64,000 bases of DNA from VAZQ01 sp036557665 (GCA_036557665.1 DATBHG010000040.1:1-64000), one strand, 5' to 3'. Positions 17,228-25,941 are shown, numbered from the stretch's first letter. Numbers and translations are program-made. The notes: generated from the letters alone by a model not told the origin.

Positions 17228-18364
17228 ATGGGAGACGCCGTGCTCGCCCCAAGCCGTGCTGATCGCCGCCGGATGCACAATGCCAACGCGCTCAAGATCG
17301 GCTTGTTCGGCGCCAATTGCTCCTCCGGCCGCGTGGTCACCACGGTGCCGGAGCGCTGGTCCGGAAGCTGGCCCGACAATCTGCGCCTCGCCCATATGGC
17401 CGACGAGGCCGGCATCGACTTCCTGCTGCCGCTCGGCCGCTGGAAGGGCTACGGCGGCGACACCGACTATCAGGGCGCGACGCTCGAGACGCTGACCTGG
17501 GCCTCGGGGCTTCTGGCTTCCACCAGGCGCATGACCGTGTTCGGCACGGTGCATGCGCCCCTGTTCAACCCGGTGATCGCAGCCAAGGAGATGGTCACCG
17601 CCGATCATATCGGCGAGGGCCGCTTCGGCCTCAACATCGTGGTCGGCTGGAACGAGGGCGAGTTTGCGATGTTCGGCGTCACCCAGCGCGAGCACGAGGA
17701 GCGCTACGCCTATGCGCAGGAATGGCTCGACGTCATCAAGCGGATCTGGTCGGACCAGGAGGACTTCGACTTTCACGGCAGCTATCTCGCGATGAAAGGC
17801 ATCCGCGGCAAACCCAAGCCTTACGGCGGCACGCGCCCGGTGATCATGAATGCGGGCGCCTCGCCGGTCGGCCAGGCTTTCGCCATCCGCAATTGCGATG
17901 CGTTCTTCCTGCAGGCCTCGCGCACCTCGCTCGCCGAGACCGCGCAGAAGGTGGAGGGCGCGAAGGAGCAGGCGAAGGCGCAGGGCAGGGAGCTCGGCGT
18001 CTATACCGTGGGCGTGGTCACCTGCCGCCGCACCAGGCAGGAGGCGGAGGACTACTATCATTACTCCATCGTGGAGCACGCCGACTGGTCGGCGGTGGAC
18101 AGCATCCTTGCGCTCAAGGACATCACCGCGGCGAACACGCCGCCGGAAAAATTTGCGCAGATCCGCACGGGATATGCGCAGGGCATGGGCGGGCTCCCCA
18201 TTGTCGGCGACCCCGACCACGTGGCGAGCCATCTCGTCGATCTGAGCAGGGCGGGGCTCACCGGCATTGCCGTTTCGCTCGTCAACTACATCGACGAGCT
18301 GCCCTTCTTCTGCGAGGAGGTGCTGCCGCGCCTCGCGCGCGCGGGCCTGCGGGAGGCGCGGTGA
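17228..18364 (+). CDS. LLM-class flavin-dependent monooxygenase
   Basis: A luciferase-like monooxygenase of 378 residues, similar in layout to RutA/SsuD-type enzymes. Typical segments are LAHMADEAGIDFLLPLGRWK, LEMLTWASGLL-like TLTWASGLLASTRRM, NPVIAAKEMVTADHIGEGRF and GLNIVVGWNEGEFAMFGV. These enzymes use reduced FMN and O2 to open rings or cleave C-N or C-S bonds; the reductase at 8731-9315 could supply the flavin. The start at 17228 lacks a clear ribosome-binding site, and ATG 17273 (MHNANALKIGLFGANC) is an alternative. It closes the catabolic island before the palindrome cluster. Confidence 0.92.
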   Translation: MGDAVLAPSRADRRRMHNANALKIGLFGANCSSGRVVTTVPERWSGSWPDNLRLAHMADEAGIDFLLPLGRWKGYGGDTDYQGATLETLTWASGLLASTRRMTVFGTVHAPLFNPVIAAKEMVTADHIGEGRFGLNIVVGWNEGEFAMFGVTQREHEERYAYAQEWLDVIKRIWSDQEDFDFHGSYLAMKGIRGKPKPYGGTRPVIMNAGASPVGQAFAIRNCDAFFLQASRTSLAETAQKVEGAKEQAKAQGRELGVYTVGVVTCRRTRQEAEDYYHYSIVEHADWSAVDSILALKDITAANTPPEKFAQIRTGYAQGMGGLPIVGDPDHVASHLVDLSRAGLTGIAVSLVNYIDELPFFCEEVLPRLARAGLREAR

Positions 18365-18378
18365 TTGGGGTCGATGCT

Positions 18379-18407
18379 GTAGGGGCGGGTTTCAAACCCG
18401 CCCCTAC
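18379..18407. repeat. 29-bp palindrome, GTAGGGGCGGGTTT type (copy 1 of 8)
   Basis: Perfect arms GTAGGGGCGGGTTT and AAACCCGCCCCTAC around one base. It is the first of four copies spaced by about 20-25 bases after the LLM gene, in a 480-base stretch with no gene. Confidence 0.95.
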
Positions 18408-18426
18408 ACTAATTGAGGCGAGACCT

Positions 18427-18456
18427 GTAGGGGCGGGTTTCAAACCCGCCCCCTAC
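18427..18456. repeat. Palindrome of the GTAGGGGCGGGTTT type (copy 2 of 8)
   Basis: Same arms as copy 1, with one extra C in the right arm. The flanks repeat too (TTGAGG, GAGACCT), so the copies arose by local duplication of a larger unit. Confidence 0.95.
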
Positions 18457-18475
18457 ACTATTTGAGGTGAGACCT

Positions 18476-18525
18476 GTAGGGGCGGGTTTCAAACCCGCCC
18501 CAGTCAAACCCGCCCCAGCCCCTAC
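18476..18525. repeat. Interrupted palindrome of the GTAGGGGCGGGTTT type (copy 3 of 8)
   Basis: The left arm and centre are intact. The right arm is partly duplicated (AGTCAAACCCGCCCCAG inserted) before the terminal CCTAC. Confidence 0.85.
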
Positions 18526-18548
18526 CGTATTTGAGGTGGGTGAGACCT

Positions 18549-18577
18549 GTAGGGGCCGGTTTGAAACCGGCCCCTAC
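18549..18577. repeat. Palindrome with compensated bases (copy 4 of 8)
   Basis: Arms are GTAGGGGCCGGTTT and AAACCGGCCCCTAC. The arm differs from the consensus by one base and the opposite arm carries the matching change, so the hairpin is kept. Confidence 0.9.
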
Positions 18578-18846
18578 AACCGGACGGGTCGCGTAACCCG
18601 CCCTGTGAAGGCAGTATCGGTGTATCTTCTCGGCCACACTCCCGAATTAGTTTGCAGGGCGGCGATCGGCACCGCGTTTGTTTCATCGCTCCGGCCGCGA
18701 CGAAATGCGCATGAAACCTGCCGGTGGGATACTGCAGCATCCAACCTCCGTTCATACTTGGCCCGGACTTCGCGTCCGGGCCTTCTTCTTTTGCGGGGCC
18801 AGATTTGGGGGTTTCCAGAAAGCGCGCGGCAGTGTGTGATGGTCCG

Positions 18847-19974
18847 ATGTTCCGGATCGTGTTGCCGGCAATCGTCGTGACGGGCCTGGTCGGCCCAGCG
18901 GCCCACGCCCAGACCCGCGACGCCGTAGAGGAGCTCGTTCGGCCGCAGATCGAGGCGATGCTGCCGCCCCGTGAAGCCGGCGGGGTCGCGGCCGCGGTCA
19001 GCGTCGATGCGCACGTGCACTTCTTCATGCATGGCGCTGCCGATCTCGCAAAGAGCTCACCGGTGACTGCGGATTCGATCTTCAATCTGGCCTCGGTCGG
19101 CAAGCTCTTTGCCACCACGTTGCTCGCGCAGGCGGTCGAGCAGGGAGAGATGAAGCTCGACGATCCCGTCGCGGCATACATCCCCGAGCTGGCGCAAGGC
19201 GCCGACATACGGCGGGTGACGCTCGGGCAGCTGGCGAGCCACACATCCGGGTTGCCGCGCGCTCCCGAGAGCTACGAGCAATGGCACCGGGGAAAATATA
19301 CGCTGCCCGACTTTTTCCGGTTTCTCAGGATCTGGAAGGCGGGTCAGGGTCATCAACCCGGAGGGCAATACCTCTATTCCAATGCAGGCATCATCCTGCT
19401 GCGGATTGCATTGGAGCGTCGTTTCGATCTGCCTTTTGCGACGTTGATGCAGGAGCGCTTGACCGAACCCCTGGGGATGAGCTCGACGGCGCTGCCCCTG
19501 CCGCCCGCGCTCTCGAGCCGAGCGGTGCAGGGCTATGGTCCCAAGGGGGCGCCCATCGGCGCTCCGGGGGAGGAGCAGGGAAGCTTCACTTGGCCGGGTG
19601 CCGGCCAGATCTATTCCTCCGGACGCGACATGGCCGTATTCCTGCGCGCCAATCTCGGCGGGCTCATCGGCCACCGCGCGCTGCAAGACGCCATGGCATT
19701 CTCGCAGCGGGTCGTGCTCAGGGTGAACCCGCAGTTCGCGCAAGCGCTCGGATGGCAGATCGTCAGCGGACCCGACATCAGGATCGTCGAGAAGAACGGC
19801 GGCCTGAACAATACGTCGAGCTATATCGGGCTGGTCCCGCGCAGGAAGCTCGGGCTGGCGATTCTGGTCAATCGCGGCAGGCAGCCGGCGACCAGGATCG
19901 GGCGAGAAATCCTCTACGAGCTCGCGCACGAGCCCGTCGAGGGGCGGGCAGAGGAACAGCCCGACCCCGATTGA
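18847..19974 (+). CDS. Class C beta-lactamase-like serine hydrolase
   Basis: An exported serine hydrolase of 375 residues in the beta-lactamase/esterase EstB superfamily. The signal peptide is MFRIVLPAIVVTGLVGPAAH-AQ. The catalytic S-x-x-K is Ser83-Val-Gly-Lys86 (NLASVGKLFA), the Y-x-N motif is Tyr177-Ser-Asn179 (LYSNAG), and the third element is KNG at 316-318. ATG 18847 starts the signal peptide; the open frame before it has no support. Such proteins range from AmpC-type lactamases to esterases and D-aminopeptidases. Activity on beta-lactams cannot be inferred from these motifs. A TauE/SafE gene begins three bases after the stop. Confidence 0.9.
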   Translation: MFRIVLPAIVVTGLVGPAAHAQTRDAVEELVRPQIEAMLPPREAGGVAAAVSVDAHVHFFMHGAADLAKSSPVTADSIFNLASVGKLFATTLLAQAVEQGEMKLDDPVAAYIPELAQGADIRRVTLGQLASHTSGLPRAPESYEQWHRGKYTLPDFFRFLRIWKAGQGHQPGGQYLYSNAGIILLRIALERRFDLPFATLMQERLTEPLGMSSTALPLPPALSSRAVQGYGPKGAPIGAPGEEQGSFTWPGAGQIYSSGRDMAVFLRANLGGLIGHRALQDAMAFSQRVVLRVNPQFAQALGWQIVSGPDIRIVEKNGGLNNTSSYIGLVPRRKLGLAILVNRGRQPATRIGREILYELAHEPVEGRAEEQPDPD

Positions 19975-19977
19975 TGT

Positions 19978-20724
19978 ATGGGCACCTTCGCTCTCCTCGT
20001 TGCTGCCGCCTTCGTGGCCGGAATTTTCAACACCCTCGCAGGCGGCGGGACCCTGGTGACGTTCCCGGCTCTGCTGTTCGCCGGGCTTGATCCGATCGAC
20101 GCGAATGCTTCGAGCGTCGTTGCGCTCCTCCCCGCAACGTTCCTCGCGGCCTGGGTCTACCGGCAGAGCATCCTTGCAGTCACCGAGGTGGACGTCGTCG
20201 CCTTTCTGCTGCTGAGCCTGGTCGGAGGCTTGCTCGGCGCGATCCTTCTTTTGTCGACGCCGAGCGACATCTTTGCCGGCTTCGTACCATGGCTGATCGC
20301 GGCCGCCACGGCCATTTTTGCAGTCGGGAATTTCGCGCCGCTGCCGCTTCTGGAGCGGGTGAGATTCGGTCGCGGCGGCGCCCTGGCCGTGCATTTTGTG
20401 GTATCGATTTACGGGGGATATTTCGGCGGAGGCATCGGCTTTCTTCTGCTGGCGGCCTTCACCCTGTTCGGCATGCGCGACATCAACGCAATGAACGGCC
20501 TTAAAATGATGGTGGTCGCCGTGATGACGGTTACCGCGATCGCCGTATTCATCGCCGCCGGCGTGGTTCGCTGGGCGGAGACCCTGCCCATGTGCCTCGG
20601 CTCTCTCGCCGGCGGCTACGTCGCGGCGCGGAGCGCCCTGAAGCTCGACCAGCGCCTCATTAAGGGCTTGATCATTCTGATGGGTACGGCCCTGACCGTC
20701 CTCTTCTTCTGGCGTGGAGTTTAG
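19978..20724 (+). CDS. TauE/SafE-type membrane transporter
   Basis: A 248-residue polytopic protein with about eight hydrophobic helices, typical of the sulfite exporter TauE/SafE (TSUP) family. The family signature appears twice as expected: GIFNTLAGGGTLVTFPALLF near the N-terminus and SIYGGYFGGGIGFLLLAAF in the second half. These carriers export sulfite, sulfoacetate or related organosulfur anions. The gene starts three bases after the serine hydrolase, so the two are probably cotranscribed; a functional link is not evident. Confidence 0.92.
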   Translation: MGTFALLVAAAFVAGIFNTLAGGGTLVTFPALLFAGLDPIDANASSVVALLPATFLAAWVYRQSILAVTEVDVVAFLLLSLVGGLLGAILLLSTPSDIFAGFVPWLIAAATAIFAVGNFAPLPLLERVRFGRGGALAVHFVVSIYGGYFGGGIGFLLLAAFTLFGMRDINAMNGLKMMVVAVMTVTAIAVFIAAGVVRWAETLPMCLGSLAGGYVAARSALKLDQRLIKGLIILMGTALTVLFFWRGV

Positions 20725-20859
20725 ATGATGGCGCGAAAGCTCATCGGCATCGAAACGGCTGGTTGGCAACCCCGGACGAGAATATTTTCCGGCACCGTGC
20801 GCAGGCTTGACCGCCTTCCCGCGTGCGACGCGGCAAGACATGGATGGAACCCGTTCTGC

Positions 20860-21120
20860 ATGCTGCGGAAAATTCTGTGCGCGGGAGCAATTGTGGGGCT
20901 ATTGAGCGGGGTCGCCGGCGCGCAGATAATGCCGGGGATCAACTTGGGCAACTCGACTCACCAGCTGACGCCGGAAGAGCAGGAAAAGCAAAAGCGCATC
21001 GAGGACGAGTACAAAAGGGCCATCGAGAAGATTCCCGAAAAGAAACAGTCTGCCGATCCGTGGGGCGTTGTCCGCCAAAATCCGTCGTCCGCGTCCAAGT
21101 CCAAGCAGGGGCAGAAATGA
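20860..21120 (+). CDS. Small exported hypothetical protein
   Basis: A protein of 86 residues. MLRKILCAGAIVGLLSGVAG followed by AQIMPGIN is a clear signal peptide. The mature part is short and charged (LTPEEQEKQKRIEDEYKRAI), probably helical, and ends in DPWGVVRQNPSSASKSK. ATG 20860 begins the signal peptide; the frame is open upstream to 20725 without leader-like sequence. Small exported proteins of this style are common in rhizobia and have no assigned role. The gene follows the TauE gene on the same strand. Confidence 0.7.
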   Translation: MLRKILCAGAIVGLLSGVAGAQIMPGINLGNSTHQLTPEEQEKQKRIEDEYKRAIEKIPEKKQSADPWGVVRQNPSSASKSKQGQK

Positions 21121-21255
21121 AGCGAGGTCTCCTGCGCAACCCGTGAATTACCGGGTCGGCCGCCCGCTTACGCGGGCGACCTTTGAAGCCGTGCGCGTTT
21201 GGGCGGGACGACACAAGGCGGCGCCTCGACCACGGTGGTGTAGCGTAAAGGGCAA

Positions 21256-22860
21256 ATGCGTATCCGGGTCGGATGCTATCTGGCGGCGATAACCGCTGCG
21301 CTCCTTGCAACACACGTCGGCAGCGCGCAGACCTCACCGTTGGGCTGCGGCGATCTTTCCGGCTTGCTCGGCGAGCGAATCTCCTTGGCAGCGGGGTTGC
21401 AAGCTGCGGCGGCAAAAAATGCCGAAGCCGCACGAACCGAGACGGCGTGTCGGGACGCCCTGCGGGCCGATCCAACCAACCCCGATCGCATGTTCCAGCT
21501 GGCCAGAGCGCTCACGCTGGCGAACAAGCAGCTGGAGGCGATCAAATATTATCTCGATGCTGCCGATCGCGGTCACGCCGGCGCGATGAACGACTTGGGC
21601 GGCGTGTTCGAGTACGGCGTCGGGGTGCCTAAAAATTTCTCGACCGCCGTGGAGTGGTATCAAAGAGCCGCGGGGGCGGGTCATATCGGGGCGATGGCGC
21701 ATCTCGGCGAGCTCAGCGAGGACGGCAGCGCGATCCCGCAGGACCTTGGGAATGCGAGACTCTGGTACGAGAAGGCAGCAAAGCTCGGCGATGCGATATC
21801 GATGAACGCTCTGGCCGACATGCTCAGGCGGGCCGGAGATCTGCCTGCTGCCGTGGACTGGTACCGCCAGGCGGCCGCGCATGGTCGCGCGAGCGCCATG
21901 AACAGTCTGGGCGAGCTCAGCGAAGCCGGGATCGGGCTGGCGCAGGATTACGCGAGCGCCCGCAACTGGTACCGCCAGGCGGCCGAGCTGGGAGATCCGG
22001 GTGCCATGGGACATCTCGGCGCGCTGCTCGAGACCGGACGGGGCGGCCCGCAGGATCTGGATGCGGCCAGGAAGTGGAATCTCAAGGGAGCCGCTCTCAA
22101 CGGTCCAATGGCCATGCACAATCTTGGGGCGATGCTCGAGAACGGCCGCGGCATCGCGAGCAACCTGCCGGAAGCAAGGCTGTGGTACGAGCGCGCAGCA
22201 ACATTGGGATATCCGCCCGCGCTTACCGCCCTCGGGCGACTGCATCTCGAGGGCGCCGGGGTTGCGAAGAACTATGCGCGCGCAAGGAGCCTGTTCGAGC
22301 AGTCCGCCGAGCTCGGCGACGCCAAGGCCATGAACAACCTCGGGGTGCTTTACCTCGAAGGGAGGGGGGTGTTGCGCGATTTCAAGCTGGCGCGGACCTG
22401 GTTCGAGCGGGCAGCCGCCCTCAACAGCGCGCAGGCACGGCAGAACCTCGATCGCCTGGACCAGGCCGGCTTGACCGACGGCACCCAGATTGCGGCAAGG
22501 CGCGCAGCCTGCGTGGAGACGTGCGCAGGATTGCAGAGGTCATACGCAAGCTCGGTTTGCGAGCGCTATTCCTCGAGTGCCGCGCAGGATAACCCGGATC
22601 GGATGAAATGCATCGAGACGGGCTTGAGCCTGGCGAGGCAGTGCAGGGACTCCTGCCGGGAGTGGGCCTCGACTCTGGCGCCTGCCAACAGGTGTCTGAC
22701 ATGCTTTCGCTCGGTGATTGCGTGCAGCGCCGGTCAGGAGCGTTCCGGCGAGCGCGATGAGAAGCCCTACGCCGCAGGCTCGAGCGGCTGCCTCGAATCG
22801 CTGCCGGCGTGCATGACGAGCTGCAGCCGTGAAACAATGTCGCCCGGCATCGCGAATTAG
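21256..22860 (+). CDS. Exported Sel1-repeat (TPR-like) protein
   Basis: A 534-residue protein with a signal peptide (MRIRVGCYLAAITAALLATH, cleavage near GSAQ). From about residue 75 to 400 it is built of roughly nine Sel1-like repeats with the pattern A-x-x-W/Y-Y-x-x-A-A-x-x-G-x-x-x-A-M-x-x-L-G. The C-terminal 130 residues form a separate Cys-rich domain (ACVETCAGLQ, CRDSCREW, NRCLTCFRSVIAC, CLESLPACMTSC) with about ten cysteines that could form disulfides in the periplasm. Sel1 proteins are usually adaptors in envelope stress or signalling. The Cys-rich tail is the unusual part and I do not recognise it. Confidence 0.88.
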   Translation: MRIRVGCYLAAITAALLATHVGSAQTSPLGCGDLSGLLGERISLAAGLQAAAAKNAEAARTETACRDALRADPTNPDRMFQLARALTLANKQLEAIKYYLDAADRGHAGAMNDLGGVFEYGVGVPKNFSTAVEWYQRAAGAGHIGAMAHLGELSEDGSAIPQDLGNARLWYEKAAKLGDAISMNALADMLRRAGDLPAAVDWYRQAAAHGRASAMNSLGELSEAGIGLAQDYASARNWYRQAAELGDPGAMGHLGALLETGRGGPQDLDAARKWNLKGAALNGPMAMHNLGAMLENGRGIASNLPEARLWYERAATLGYPPALTALGRLHLEGAGVAKNYARARSLFEQSAELGDAKAMNNLGVLYLEGRGVLRDFKLARTWFERAAALNSAQARQNLDRLDQAGLTDGTQIAARRAACVETCAGLQRSYASSVCERYSSSAAQDNPDRMKCIETGLSLARQCRDSCREWASTLAPANRCLTCFRSVIACSAGQERSGERDEKPYAAGSSGCLESLPACMTSCSRETMSPGIAN

Positions 22861-22927
22861 CGCATGTCTGTGAATGCGCTGGCGGTGCGCTGCATCCGGG
22901 ACCGCCATAGGCTCGGAGCTCCCGTCT

Positions 22928-22956
22928 GTAGGGGCGGGTTTTAAACCCGCCCCTAC
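22928..22956. repeat. Palindrome of the GTAGGGGCGGGTTT type (copy 5 of 8)
   Basis: Perfect arms with T at the centre (GGGTTTTAAACCC). It lies after the Sel1 gene. Confidence 0.95.
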
Positions 22957-23001
22957 AAGCGCCTTCACCGGCGGGTTCGTGCGCGGTATTCCGATCCGTC
23001 T

Positions 23002-23030
23002 GTAGGGGCGGGTTTGAAACCCGCCCCTAC
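23002..23030. repeat. Palindrome of the GTAGGGGCGGGTTT type (copy 6 of 8)
   Basis: Perfect arms with G at the centre. It shares flanking bases (CGTCT before, AAGCG after) with copy 5, which again indicates duplication of a longer unit. Confidence 0.95.
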
Positions 23031-23119
23031 AAGCGCGGGCGGTTTGGGCGGCGTTGAAGCTACTATTGAACGTACATGCCAAGCGGGATCGTCGCTCAAG
23101 TCATGTGGGGAGCCACTCG

Positions 23120-23932
23120 ATGTCACCGGCTGACGAGACATATCAGCATGGCCACCACGCGTCCGTGGTGAGCAACCACGCCAGGCGGACGGCGGAAATC
23201 GACGCGGCATTCTTTCTGCCCTATCTCAGGCCGGGGATGCGTCTGCTGGACGTGGGCTGCGGGCCTGGATCGATCACCGCCGGCCTGGCGCGGCGGGTAG
23301 AGCCGGCTGCTGCGATTGGAATGGATCTTTCAGAGAGCGTCATCGAGACGGCGCGTACGCTCGCAAAAGCCCAACCGGCAAAGCAGCTGAGCTTTGAGGT
23401 GGGTAATATCTACGAGCCTCGCTTTCCTGCCGGGAGTTTTGACGCGATCTTGGCGCACCAGGTGCTGCAGCATCTGCGCCGGCCGGTCGAGGCGCTGCGG
23501 CAAATGCGTGCCCTCTTGTCCTGCGGCGGGATGGTCGGCGTGCGCGATATCGATTGGGGGACCACGATCTTCCATCCCGAGAATGAAGGGATGCGCCGGT
23601 TCCTTGCTCTCTATTATGAGCTTGCGGATCGCAACGGCGGAGAGCCCGACGCCGGACGGCACCTTCGTCATTGGCTGCGGGAGGCGGGCTTTTCAGAAAC
23701 CCGTGTTACCTGCTCGGCCGTATGCTACGCCGACCCCGCAGCCACCCGCGAATGGGCCGATACCTATGCTGCCCGCACGCTGCACTCGAATATTGGCGAG
23801 AAGGCCGTGGAATACGGGATCGCAACACGCTCGGAGCTGGAGGACATCGCCGCTTCCTGGCGGGCGTGGGGTGCGCATGCAGATGCCGTGTGGTGCTTCA
23901 CGCATGTGCAGGCGGTAGCGTGGAAACGCTAG
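23120..23932 (+). CDS. SAM-dependent methyltransferase (class I)
   Basis: A 270-residue Rossmann-fold methyltransferase. Motif I is RLLDVGCGPGSITAGLA near residues 41-57, the acidic residue of motif II is in GMDLSESVIETA, and motif IV is FDAILAHQVLQHL. It belongs to the UbiE/Methyltransf_11 group; the acceptor is not known. ATG 23120 is preceded by GGGGAG at seven bases, so the longer frame from 23054 is rejected. It stands between palindromic repeats and the enamidase-like gene, with no evident pathway partner. Confidence 0.9.
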   Translation: MSPADETYQHGHHASVVSNHARRTAEIDAAFFLPYLRPGMRLLDVGCGPGSITAGLARRVEPAAAIGMDLSESVIETARTLAKAQPAKQLSFEVGNIYEPRFPAGSFDAILAHQVLQHLRRPVEALRQMRALLSCGGMVGVRDIDWGTTIFHPENEGMRRFLALYYELADRNGGEPDAGRHLRHWLREAGFSETRVTCSAVCYADPAATREWADTYAARTLHSNIGEKAVEYGIATRSELEDIAASWRAWGAHADAVWCFTHVQAVAWKR

Positions 23933-23996
23933 CCGCAATACCTCCCCCTTTCAGGGGACGTATAAACCTCGCGAATGTAGACAGGGGGAAAGCTCG

Positions 23997-25193
23997 ATGC
24001 GCGTCGCCATCACCAATATCGGCACCATCGTCTCCGGGGACTGGCGGCAACCCTTTGCTCCCGGCGACACCGTCATTGCCGACAACGGCAAGCTCGTATC
24101 CGTCGGCACGGCTTCCGCCGGAGAGGTCGAGGGCTGTGAGGTCGTCATCGACGCCGATGGTACGACCGCGATCCCCGGCCTCATCGACTCGCACGTGCAC
24201 GTCACCTTCGGCGACTACACGCCGCGCCAGCGCACGGTCGGTTTTCTGGAAAGCTATGTCCACGGCGGCACGACCACGGCCATCTCGGCCTCGGAAGTCC
24301 ACGTCCCCGGCCGGCCCAAGGATCCGGAAGGCGTCAAAGCGTTGGCGATAGCCGCGAGCAAGTGCTTCGAGCATTACCGGCCTGGCGGCATGCGGGTCCT
24401 GGCGGGCTCGGTCGTTCTCGAGCCGGGGCTGAACCAGGCCGATTTTGCCGACTTGGCAGCGAACGGCGTGCGGCTCGCCAAGGCCGGCTTCGGCGCCGTG
24501 GAGACGGCCTACGACTATGTCCCGCTGATCGCCGCCGCAAAGGGAGCGGGGCTGGTCACGACGTGTCACACCGGCGGCGCATCCATCCCCGGCTCCGGCG
24601 CGATCACGGCGGATCATCTTTTGGCGATGCGGCCGCACGTGTCCTTCCACATCAACGGCGGTCCGACCGCAATGCCGGACGCCGATTTCGAGCGGGTCAT
24701 CGGTGAAAGCGAGATTGCGCTCCAGGTCTGCACCGCCGGCAACCTGCGCACGACGCTTCTGTGCGCGCGTCTTGCGGAAAAGCACGGCGCGTTCGACCGC
24801 TTCATCATCGGCACCGATACGCCGACGGGCTCGGGCGTGATGCCGCTCGGCATGCTGTACACGATTGCGCATCTCGCCAGCCTGACCGAGATGGCTCCCG
24901 AACGGGCCATCTGTGCTGCCACCGGCAACAACGCACGGGTTTACGGGCTCGATTCCGGCTTGATCGCCGCCGACAGGGATGCCGATCTGGTGCTGATCGA
25001 TGCGCCGGACGGGGGTACGCAAGCAAACGCCCTTGCGGCGATCAAGCACGGCGACATCGCGGCGGTCGGTGCCGTCCTGTCCGGCGGAGAGCCGCGCTTC
25101 GTCGGGCGCAGCCGCAACACCCCGCCGACAATCCGCAAGGTGCGCGTTGCAGCCTGCCGGCTTGCCCGGGACTTTTCCACGCCGAGCCACTAG
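23997..25193 (+). CDS. Enamidase-like metal-dependent amidohydrolase
   Basis: An amidohydrolase of 398 residues that resembles enamidase of anaerobic nicotinate degradation, which opens 1,4,5,6-tetrahydro-6-oxonicotinate to 2-formylglutarate and ammonia. The metal site is recognisable: HVH at residues 66-68, a candidate bridging Lys162 (VRLAKAGFG), His191 (TTCHTGG), His218 and Asp274 (IIGTDTPTGSG). The segment VTFGDYTPRQRTVGFLESYV and HGGTTTAISASEVHVPGR are characteristic in my judgement. GGGGGAAAG precedes the ATG. No other nicotinate genes are nearby, so the true substrate may be another cyclic amide or enamide. Confidence 0.82.
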   Translation: MRVAITNIGTIVSGDWRQPFAPGDTVIADNGKLVSVGTASAGEVEGCEVVIDADGTTAIPGLIDSHVHVTFGDYTPRQRTVGFLESYVHGGTTTAISASEVHVPGRPKDPEGVKALAIAASKCFEHYRPGGMRVLAGSVVLEPGLNQADFADLAANGVRLAKAGFGAVETAYDYVPLIAAAKGAGLVTTCHTGGASIPGSGAITADHLLAMRPHVSFHINGGPTAMPDADFERVIGESEIALQVCTAGNLRTTLLCARLAEKHGAFDRFIIGTDTPTGSGVMPLGMLYTIAHLASLTEMAPERAICAATGNNARVYGLDSGLIAADRDADLVLIDAPDGGTQANALAAIKHGDIAAVGAVLSGGEPRFVGRSRNTPPTIRKVRVAACRLARDFSTPSH

Positions 25194-25209
25194 TGTCTGT
25201 TTCGGCGGT

Positions 25210-25238
25210 GTAGGGGCGGGTTTGAAAGCCGCCCCTAC
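25210..25238. repeat. Palindrome of the GTAGGGGCGGGTTT type (copy 7 of 8)
   Basis: Arms GTAGGGGCGGGTTT and AAAGCCGCCCCTAC; one base pair of the stem is lost. It follows the enamidase stop by 16 bases. Confidence 0.9.
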
Positions 25239-25350
25239 GACGCGATTATTTTGAGAAGGGTCAGTCGTGCCGCAGCTGCCGCCGTTCAAAACAATGTGAC
25301 TGCTCGGTTGCGGCGCGGGATCTTATAAAACTCCGGCGCCTCGTAGGCTC

Positions 25351-25379
25351 GTAGGGGCGGGTTTCAAACCCGCCCCTGC
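25351..25379. repeat. Palindrome of the GTAGGGGCGGGTTT type (copy 8 of 8)
   Basis: Arms as in copy 1 except that the last bases are CTGC. It lies about 107 bases before the DoxX gene start. Confidence 0.9.
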
Positions 25380-25485
25380 ACCGCACGTGTGGATTCGCAA
25401 GCTCGTCGCAGTCGGCGCGCTTGCGTCGCACGCAGGTAGACGCAAATTGCGTGCGTCTTCTCAATCAAGGAGAGGTCATAACCGA

Positions 25486-25914
25486 ATGCCCCGAGCGCTG
25501 CTCCTTGCCGCAGGTCGATTCCTGATCGCATTGATCTTCGTTCGTGCCGGGATCAACAAGCTCGGTGCGCTGGCTGCCACCTCGGCATCGATGCGGAGCC
25601 ACGGCATTCCATACCCGGACATTCTTGTCTGGGGCGCCGTAATTCTCGAGATTGGCGGCGGTCTCATGTTGATTGCGGGCCTTTTTACCCGCTGGGCAGC
25701 GCTGGCGCTGTTTCTTTACACTCTGGCCCTCGCGCTCATTTTTCACGCCTACTGGTCGGCGCCGGCCGCGACGGCCCGGACCGACGCATCGTTCTTCTTC
25801 GGCCACCTGTCGATGATGGGCGGCATGCTCTACGTGGTCGCGTTCGGCGCCGGCGCTTTGAGCATTGATGCTCTGTTGAACCGCGGGCGCGTCGAGATGC
25901 GCGAGCGGAAATGA
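25486..25914 (+). CDS. DoxX-family membrane protein
   Basis: A small polytopic protein of 142 residues with four hydrophobic helices. The DoxX pattern is clear: FLIALIFVRAGINKLGALAA at the N-terminus, GAVILEIGGGLMLIAGLFTR in the middle and ALFLYTLALALIFHAYW followed by FFFGHLSMMGGMLYV. Members are linked to redox homeostasis and quinol or thiosulfate oxidation, without a single agreed role. ATG 25486 has an excellent ribosome-binding site (AAGGAGAGGT, nine bases), so the upstream open frame is not coding. It is convergent with the next gene. Confidence 0.9.
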   Translation: MPRALLLAAGRFLIALIFVRAGINKLGALAATSASMRSHGIPYPDILVWGAVILEIGGGLMLIAGLFTRWAALALFLYTLALALIFHAYWSAPAATARTDASFFFGHLSMMGGMLYVVAFGAGALSIDALLNRGRVEMRERK

Positions 25915-25941
25915 GCATGACGCCGAGCGGCGCCGATCCCT

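Noticed and set aside
18361..25400. Short peptides such as VGAGFKPAPT in several frames
   Set aside because: They are translations of the GTAGGGGCGGGTTT palindromes, not genes.
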